The translations under genes and the position numbers were made by a program. Of a stretch of 64,000 bases of DNA, positions 57,413 to 64,000 are shown in pieces. The stretch's first letter is position 1. Each line of letters begins with the position of its first letter. The stretch comes from Pelomyxa schiedti (Eukaryota; Evosea; Pelobiontida; Pelomyxidae). The stretch is taken from positions 1,537-65,536 of the forward strand of contig JAHLWZ010000470.1 of the NCBI GenBank assembly GCA_020536535.1. Reading direction: 5' to 3'. The notes beneath the pieces were generated by a model that ran no database searches, was not told the DNA's origin, and saw only the letters and a program-made list of their open reading frames with translations.

Positions 57413-59000
57413 TTACATTGCTTGGCACTGTTGTTGTGAGCGTTGTGTCGCTCCAAGGATTTTGGAGTATCCAGAAAATCGCAGGAGCTGCTGATTGTTT
57501 TGTTCAGAGTACACACCACAGACAAAGTTGCTGTCACGCACGAACAACTTGGCATGAATGCCGTACCTCAAGTCATCATCACCACCCCCTGAGCTCTATG
57601 TATTTCAAGCGCCTGACTCCCTCACCAACATCCCACAAATCAGCATGCACTTTGGTGAAGGTGCTTGGGTCAGTAAACATGTCTATGGCGACGCCATCCC
57701 CTGGTGCGACTTGGAAAACGGAATCTGTCATTTCTCGCAGTTGCGTGCCTTGTGTGAGATGCTTCAGTGTTCCGGTAGTCCCTTCCACAGAAAATATTGC
57801 ATGGGGAGTATCGTAGGAGTCAGCTTTCAAACGGACTTCCACTATGAAAATCCTGCCACCATTCCTCTGGAAAATTACAGACTCTTCATATTTCCCTGGC
57901 AATGAACACCTTGTTTCACTCAGTACAACGAGCTCTCCAGTCTGGTGGGTTTTAGCCAAGTCAATGACAACAAACGTGACTGTGGCACTGCTTTCACTTA
58001 TTCCATTGTGGCTGTGACCATCGTTAATGACAACAACGTAGGCCTCGTCAATATTAACGTGGTTGAAGCCAATGTCAATGATGTGTCCCTCGGAAGGAAG
58101 AGTCACAACCCGGCGGGTCTTTTCTGGATTTATGTCAAAAAGGTTCTCGATGACCACAACCGCTGATTGGCCCTCTCCAGCATCCCATAGCCACCACTTA
58201 TAATTTGTTCTCATATGTTGATTGCTGTCATCGCGGGCTTTAGCGTGTGTCAGGAGCTTCCTTCTATGCTTTTCGCGGTAGCTACCGTAAGGGTCTGGCT
58301 GATAATACTTGTTTTCAGTCCCATCTCTGTTGCTGTCATCATCAAAGAAATCCCTGGCCTTTCGCACGCGGCCAAATGGAAGCCACATATGCTCTTTCAA
58401 GTCTTCAGTAATCCCACCCAGGGCTTGTGATATTCCAAACGAGAAGAACAAGCGGGGGAACCAGGGCATACAGGCACCAACAGAGCTCCCTGGAGACACA
58501 ACTATTGCAAACCTCTCTGCTGCCAGTTGCGAGAGAGTGCCTCGGCCCTTCACCCAAATGCCCCACAGGTGTCTCAGCAACGAGATGTTTGTGCTCAGAA
58601 TGCGTAGAGGGCTTCTCATTCCGCATCTTGTGTGCGTCGCCATGCAAAAAGCCAGAAATTGATCTTGAGCCTTCAAGGTTAGTTTGGAACACGGTTTTTC
58701 TACAGGTTTGTATCTACAGGAAGAATTGTCAGTGGATAATAATAGAAATAGAACAAACGCATACGAAAGGAGCACACTCTCTTTTATTTCCTCCTCCTCT
58801 TTCTTCCACGTAGGATTGTGACTATCAGTGTCATCCTCGTCATCCTCGCCATCTTCCGCATCGCTCTCTTCCTCTTCCTCATCATCTTCATCTTCATCTT
58901 CTTCAATTTCATCGGCATCAGGTTCGTCAGTGGCATCGTTCCTTCCCATATCCATTGGCTCGTTGTCTTCCTTGTCGTCCTTGTCAGTATTACTTGTCAT
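57413..59000 (-). CDS. Unknown beta-rich family protein, member B
   Basis: It starts at 59000 with MTSNTDKDDKEDNEPMDMGR, an acidic Asp/Glu-rich N-terminus, then LLSYAFVLFLLL (a hydrophobic run, but probably part of an intron or hidden splice), QDQFLAFCMATHTRCGMRSP, HLWGIWVKGRGTL, NYKWWLWDAGEGQSAVVVI, EAYVVVINDGHSHNG, VTFVVIDLAKTH and TRCSLPGKYEESVIF. The open frame stops at 57579, but a 37-nt intron (GTGAGGGAG to GAGCTCAG) inside DLWDVG restores phase and adds LRYGIHAKLFVRDSNFVCGV to a stop at 57413. Those added residues match the C-terminal block of member A at 38970-40661. The two share QF-AxC-x3-H-x-RCG, WxxW-type, VVI-L and CSLP blocks in the same order. The role is unknown. Confidence 0.65.
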
Positions 59001-59476
59001 TTGTACAGAGTGGTTACAACGGAATAAAACAATATGAGTGAAGCGTGGGATCTAGATCTTGCGCTATTGAAATGTCTATGTTGTTGGAGGCTTTTTTGTT
59101 GCAGGAGTGGTACGAGTTAAGATCAGGAAAAACAAAAACAAATATGAAATGGCATGTTCCAACAGAATTTGCTTGATGCAGGGCAATAGTATATGTCAAA
59201 GAAAAAGTCAATGACAAGAGTGCAACTGCAGAAACCAAAGTCGGCAGAGACGCTGTGTTGGGGAAAGATTTGAGAAATGACAATAATCAAATTCAGGCCG
59301 TATAACTTGCCACATACCTTACATTTGAAAAAAAATTTGGGTACCAGGGATTTACGGCAACGGCTCCGCCTCCCGCAAAAAAATTTAACAAGAGCAATCT
59401 TTCCAACTTGTGCTTCTTCTGTCTATTTTTTTTTTCCAGTACCGGTTCCAAATGTCAGGTTATTTACGCTTCAGCT
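59001..59476. other. Intergenic, no clear gene
   Basis: Upstream of the minus-strand family-B gene. No sustained coding signal on either strand. Confidence 0.45.
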
Positions 59477-60355
59477 TCACACGGAGACGGAGGAGTAGAA
59501 TTTCATCGTTAGTCCATCCAACTCCTTCCTGCCCATCATACTCGTCGGCTCCTCCACCAGGTGCTTAACGTTTCGTGGCATTGTACCTTTAATTATGGTT
59601 TCAGTATGAGGTAGTTTGAGGGTTTGTGCGTACTGTTCGTACACGTGGTTTGTGGAATCCCATCCAACGTAATTTTAAGTCACCAGGGAGGGATTGGCCT
59701 AAAGAGAGATAATTAGAAATAAGTTACTACAGGAAAATATGTCAATACAAGTGGGTACTCAATTTCTCTAAGTATCTCAATTATGAACCGCACATGAATT
59801 GAGGAAATCCAGGAAGCCACTTTATTGACGGAAGAAGGGATGCCGCTCGGGAATGATGTGAGGTCTAAATCTGTCAGCGTTGGCACAGCTAGAATAGGTG
59901 CGACTTGGTCCTGAGATTATATTGTTCATTATCTGGTCATCTGGAAGCTGCCACACCTCATAAAGCCCAGCCCATAACGGAAGGAAATTAGAGGGATAAA
60001 ATTCAGTGCTTATATGTAGCCATAAAGTAGTCGTACCTGTGGAGAGATTGAGACATTTTTCTTGCGACCTCTTTGTTGGCCACACTGAAGGGCATTTACA
60101 TATTGTGCCGGATGGGTGGTGACGATTGTCTATTGCCCTTGGCTTCCTTCGTGTAACGCGCGGAGCAACGCAGGGATTGTGTGCAGTTGGTTCTACCAAC
60201 AAGCGCTTATCTGTAATCAATCTTGAGTGTGGTGTGGTGCCTGTGCTGTGCGTTGTTTGTGTTGTGTAACACACGTGATAGATACGAAGTGATGTACGGT
60301 TACAGCCAATCCAAACGTGCCCACAGGAAATCTTCTGTGGCGCCTTCGGAGTCAC
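59477..60355 (-). CDS. Weak candidate gene, unrecognised
   Basis: A 177-residue minus-strand frame (60355-59822) ends VWQLPDDQIMNNIISGPSRT and, after it, HIIPERHPFFRQ, which looks like real protein. Farther down the same strand 59590-59480 reads GVGWTNDEILLLRLRVKLKR, again protein-like (faintly Myb/SANT-like). An intron across 59830-59700 could link them, but I could not find a junction that keeps phase, and the first 90 residues are Thr/His/Arg-rich and unconvincing. Treat as a possible small gene only. Confidence 0.28.
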
Positions 60356-60576
60356 GGACGAGCAAACCTTTTTACCTGAGCATCCAGTTGGTTAGAAAGC
60401 TGTGCAATAACTAAGAAGGACACACCGACGCTTGGAGGCAACAGGCATCACAGCATACGTCTGCGTGTTGTCTGGCTCCTGTGCCCGTTGTTGCACCGGT
60501 GTGGATTCAGGGTGCTGTGGCTTCTCGGTGTAACTCACGGGTGGGTTCGGGGTTCGTAGGTGCGTAAGTCCTCAAC

Positions 60577-61046
60577 ATGGGAGTGTGTTGTGGAGTCAAC
60601 AGAGATCGCAGTGTTTTTGTTGAAGTCAAATTGTGCCACTCAACATCAAAAACATCAGTGCCGCCTTGCCGGCCTGGGTCGGCGGAGAAGCGATTACACC
60701 GGGAGAGAGGAAGGTCACTCCTTCGTCACAAAGAATGGAAAAATGACTGGGACTGCTGTATTGAGTTGTATAACAACCAGTGCGTGCCTTCATTGTAGTA
60801 ATGCTCTTGCACTCAGCAAGCATATTCATGGCTGTAATTCCGCACGCCACAAAGAACTCCCGCTCTCGGCGCCGATATCCACACCAAAAACTAATAGTGC
60901 CCACTTTTGTACTCCGATTTTGCACTGTGGTTTGACTGAACCCCATTTGGCAAAGAGCTGCCTCCCAGTCTCACAAGTACAATGTCACGGTGTCTTACAT
61001 GTTCACCACAGAAAACTTGCTTGAACAGATCTACCAAGTTGGGTGA
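60577..61046 (+). CDS. Small protein with MGVCCG start, unrecognised
   Basis: ATG at 60577 gives MGVCCGVNRDRSVFVEVK, an N-terminus suited to myristoylation plus palmitoylation. The frame continues to KEWKNDWDCCIELYNN, where a GTGCGT donor (about 60781) and a CAG or CAAG acceptor near 60820 join in phase to IFMAVIPHATKNSRSRRRYP and LIVPTFVLRFCTV. A 43-nt intron (about 60931-60972, GTTTGACTG to CTCCCAG) then joins in phase to SHKYNVTVSYMFTTENLLEQ ending at 61046. Three in-phase exons and a sensible ending support a gene of about 130 residues; I do not recognise the fold. The 5' exon also has a competing open frame from 60560. Confidence 0.45.
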
Positions 61047-61168
61047 ATGATGGAGTACGCATTTCACTGTGTCATGCAACGACTTTTAGCATGTAAAAAA
61101 AAACACGCAACCAGTGTAGTGCCACAAGGCCGTGTTAATATTTTCTACTTCCAAAAAGTATTTGAGGA
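61047..61168. other. Spacer between convergent genes
   Basis: 122 bp between a plus-strand stop and a minus-strand stop; it presumably holds both polyadenylation signals. Confidence 0.4.
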
Positions 61169-64000
61169 TTAGAACCTCAGTTTGGTGGTTGTTGTTGTTT
61201 TTCTGGGACTTGTCCTCCTGGTTGTTCTCGAAGCCGGTGTGCCACTCGTTGTATTGTCACTGGAATGTACTTTCATAGTCGTTGGGTGTGCTGCATATCC
61301 GGAAGTATCAAAGTCCACCTTGCGGCACCCAAAGAGGCAGTCCATGGCCCACCGGTGGCTCACCATTTTCAGGCCCAGCTTCTTGATCCTCTGCTTGACG
61401 TGGTGCTCGATCGTGATCAGCCCCGGGGTGCACAGGACCACGTCGATGTGGCCGTTGTCACTGAACAGCCTTGAGACCGGGACTCCCCCGGCTGAGTGAA
61501 CCAAGTCCTGCCATTCTGCCTGTGGAATTTGTTTTGGTTTTTGGTTTGCATAGTATTTTGTTGATTGGGTGTGCATTTTGGTATTTGTATGTTGTAATTA
61601 GGTGTTTTGTTGGTTTTCCTTTGTACACACTGAATTAGGTCCTAGAACTTCAATTCGAAGCTTTTCAAATACGTTGAGTGGCTCGAAGGAAGTGTGGGTA
61701 TCCCTAGTGATATTTGTGGTCTGTTATGCAAGAAAAAAGTTGAAGGGGAGAACGTACTGTGAAGGAGAAGAAGCACTGCGCGGTAAAAGGAATTTGTGTG
61801 GGCGAGCCAATGAACCCTAAAATCTTTTAGAATGTTGGTGATCTTGAGGAACTTTAATACTTTGGAAACCGACCGGAGTACCCAATTGTAATGCAGAATG
61901 GGTATTCCTTTTGCAAGAGCCAAGAGGTATTCAATTTCTTCGCTTGGGGCTGAAGCTAATAGGACGGCATACGGAATTGCTGCAGCCAAGTGTGAACACA
62001 GCTACTCTCGAGATCACATACCAGTTTTTGAGGGAACATAATGGAGCTCCTTTAATGTTGGCAGAATTTGAGCACCGCACCGCTCTATGAGCGAGTGTAC
62101 TCCTGTTTACTTCCGGTAAGTACACAAAAAAGGATAATACTCACTATACTCTCCGTGGCAGGAAGCATGCACTTTAAAAGTGACACAATTCTGATAGCCG
62201 AGAATAACATTTTTGAGATCTGGACATTATGCCAGTCTATTGGAGCCTAGAGGAAAGAAAAGGTCAAGCCAAAAAACAAGAGCTCGCTAGTGAACATTTT
62301 TCAAGGGATAAAAATCGTGCAAGTCATGGACCTTTTCATCACTGCAAATTATGAGAGGGTGAAATACATGAGAAGTGGAATGACCTGTCACCTAATGTGG
62401 GACTCTGGTTCTTCCGTTAGAATTTTAATTGAAGGGTAATGTTACCTCGTGCTTCAGACACTTTTCTTTGTGTATTTTTCGCTTCTTGGCTCTATACCCA
62501 GTCTTTCTTTTCTTTGGTAGGGAAACACTACTGCTATCACTTGAGCTAGAACTGCTAGAACTGTCACTTGAACTCTCGCTGCTACTACTCTTGAAGTTGC
62601 GGTAAGAGGAGTCCTCACTGGAGCTACTACTTTTGTTCTTCTTCTTATTGCGTTTTTTCGTTGAAGTGCCTTCATCTGTGTGGTGAAGCGTTTCTGAATG
62701 TTTGGACGAGGAATGGGTATTTTTAGTCTTCGTTGTGGCAGTTTCCTCGTTCCGCTCCTCAATGGCGTGATGGCTTTCTGTTGTCTTTGTTTTGTGGGAT
62801 GAGGGCCTGGATACTTCGTCGGTAGGGTTTGGCTCCTTTGTTTCAATATCCACGGCCTTCATTGAGGCAGATCCATCTGCTGCACAAATCGGTTGCTGAG
62901 CTGGAATGAGGTCGTCGCTTCCCATATCAAAGGTGGAGGGAGGTTCGAAGGGAGATGCTGGTTCTTCATTGATACATGTGGTAGTTGGCTCCGTGCACTT
63001 AGTGCTATCCTTTGGGTGGGGAGTATTTATGTTTTCATCCACACTTGTTACACTACTTTCCTTATGAGTTCTGGGCTTGCTCTTGCTTCTACTTCGGCTC
63101 CTGTCCTTGCTCTTACTCCTTTTGGGTTTTTTCGTCTCTTTTCTTGCATGGCAAGATTTAACCTTTGTTGCATCCTTTTCTTTCCTTATTTCAGTTACTC
63201 GGCTATTTCCTTCCTTGAGATGTGTGGACTTCGGTAGTGTTGAATCCACGGGGGAGATGGTATCATTTTTCCTTGAGATGTGTGTACTTCGGTGTGAATC
63301 AGAATCAGTGCACATCTTAGCATCATCGCTCACAAGTTGCGGACGATTTTTGGAGATCGCACTGTCACTCCCTTGGGGAGTTTTCGCTTGTTTGGTGGGT
63401 TCAAACTTCTTGGATTGAACAACTACTTCCTGCTTGTAAATCACTTAATTTAAACCAATGGAAAGAAGGGAACCTTTGGGGTCATATTATGCATTACAAT
63501 CAATCCAGGCATATTACTCTGCGTTGCTGGCTTATCAATCCCCAATTTCTCCCAAAGATCGTTGCTATTCCGCTTTTCTGGCTTGCTGGCTGTCCTTCTT
63601 TTCTTCGGGGGTCTTCAAACGTTTCTTACACTTGATTGACTAGGAAGACAAGACATACATTACTTTGACTTGGTCTTCATCACACTCAGGTTTCCTATTC
63701 CCACGTGCAGTTTGCCATTCAATATCATCCCGATCAGAAGATTTGATAGTACGAGGAGCATTTGGATGAACCACTTCTGTCCTTTCTTCACATTTTCTCA
63801 CTAAGAGCTCAGAACGTGGTTCGGGAGGTATTTTTCCAACAGCCTGATCATCTGCCTGCTTCTTTTCTTTTCTGGTCCACCCATTCTTTTTTTTTTTTCC
63901 CCTGTGTTATTCAACCGCTGATAAATGAAGACATTGTTGCTTGAATTGAACACACCTCCAGAGTCTTGAAAGGCACAGCCTGTGGCTCAGGCCTGACATC
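61169..64000 (-). CDS. Tandem-BRCT protein with Ser/Lys-rich region, 5' end missing
   Basis: The gene runs off the right edge. Entering exons (63950-63460) give PNAPRTIKSSDRDDIEWQTA and NSNDLWEKLGIDKPATQS. A 1-kb exon (63444-62440) is disordered: SR/KS-rich (SKSKDRSRSRSKSKPRTH-like), then a run of Ser/Asp-Ser repeats and basic KKRKTGYRAKKRKIHKEK. Next come two BRCT domains at the C-terminus. The first has ILPTLKELHYVPSKT spliced (intron about 61982-62022) to IPYAVLLASAPSEEIEYLLA and GIPILHYNWVLRS; the second has EWQDLVHSAGGVPVSRLF, IDVVLCTPGL and LGLKMVSHRWAMDCLFGCRK. A C-terminal BRCT pair usually binds a phosphoserine peptide in DNA-damage signalling (as in MDC1, PTIP, Crb2). A basic Ser/Thr tail ends at 61169. 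The exact ortholog is not clear. Confidence 0.78.

Noticed and set aside
57579..57579. Stop of the family-B protein as the true end
   Set aside because: A 37-nt intron restores the block seen in the paralog, so I placed the end at 57413.
60560..61024. A 154-residue plus-strand frame
   Set aside because: It overlaps the better MGVCCG model in another frame and has no recognisable pattern.
1..64000. Search for tRNA, rRNA, CRISPR arrays, bacterial operons
   Set aside because: None seen; spliced eukaryotic genes dominate the window.

Overview
The window is nuclear DNA from an intron-rich, gene-dense eukaryotic microbe. Most genes are split by short GT-AG introns, typically 40-60 nt and a few apparently as short as about 29-37 nt. 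TAA, TAG and TGA are all used as stops, so the code looks standard. The gene set (type I FG-GAP surface protein, SNTX-type/SPRY protein, ER glucosidase II, ULK-like and Ste20-like kinases, FSP1-like oxidoreductase, GRAM, MORN and BRCT proteins) fits a free-living protist. An amoebozoan (perhaps archamoebid) or another amorphean lineage is my guess; I cannot fix the taxon. There are no tRNA, rRNA or CRISPR signals.

Layout. 1-1.9 kb: 3' part of a proline-rich, F-box-like gene (+). 1.9-5.6 kb: gene-poor, with a decayed leucine-rich-repeat relic near 4.2-5.0 kb. 5.56-9.07 kb: a nearly complete DNA transposon of P-element/THAP9 type with long terminal inverted repeats. 9.1-10.5 kb: non-coding, with a perfect 31-bp inverted repeat. 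10.5-13.8 kb: secreted surface protein built from repeated beta domains (-). 14.2-15.3 kb: exosome subunit Rrp41 (+). 15.5-18.0 kb: GRAM-domain protein (+). 18.1-20.1 kb: divergent pair of a small Ig-like protein (-) and a histidine-phosphatase/Nudix fusion (+). 20.5-21.4 kb: CTD-type phosphatase (+). 21.8-24.1 kb: FSP1/AIF-like oxidoreductase (+). 24.1-27.1 kb: NmrA-like protein and an atypical kinase (+). 27.4-31.6 kb: Ste20/SLK-type kinase (+). 31.7-32.6 kb: MORN protein (+). 32.8-33.9 kb: Helitron remnant. 34.1-36.6 kb: SNTX-type/SPRY protein (+). 36.8-38.7 kb: type I membrane FG-GAP protein (-). 39.0-40.7 kb and 57.4-59.0 kb: two members of a lineage-specific beta-rich family (-). 40.9-43.1 kb: novel helical-repeat protein (+). 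43.2-44.5 kb: F-box-like protein (+). 44.9-46.7 kb: dually acylated SPFH-like protein (+). 46.9-50.6 kb: long coiled-coil protein (+). 50.7-53.3 kb: ULK/Atg1-like kinase (-). 53.4-57.4 kb: glucosidase II alpha (-). 59.0-61.2 kb: weak genes. 61.2-64.0 kb: tandem-BRCT protein, cut by the right edge (-).

The genes do not form one pathway; they are an ordinary eukaryotic neighbourhood. The more distinctive items are the phosphatase-Nudix fusion, the surface protein with a bacterial-looking C-terminal module, the P-like transposon with an alternative 3' intron, the HQD/DYG kinase next to (possibly fused with) an NmrA protein, and the two-member unknown family. Exon boundaries given here were worked out by eye from frame, splice-site dinucleotides and homology remembered from protein families, so individual splice junctions may be off.
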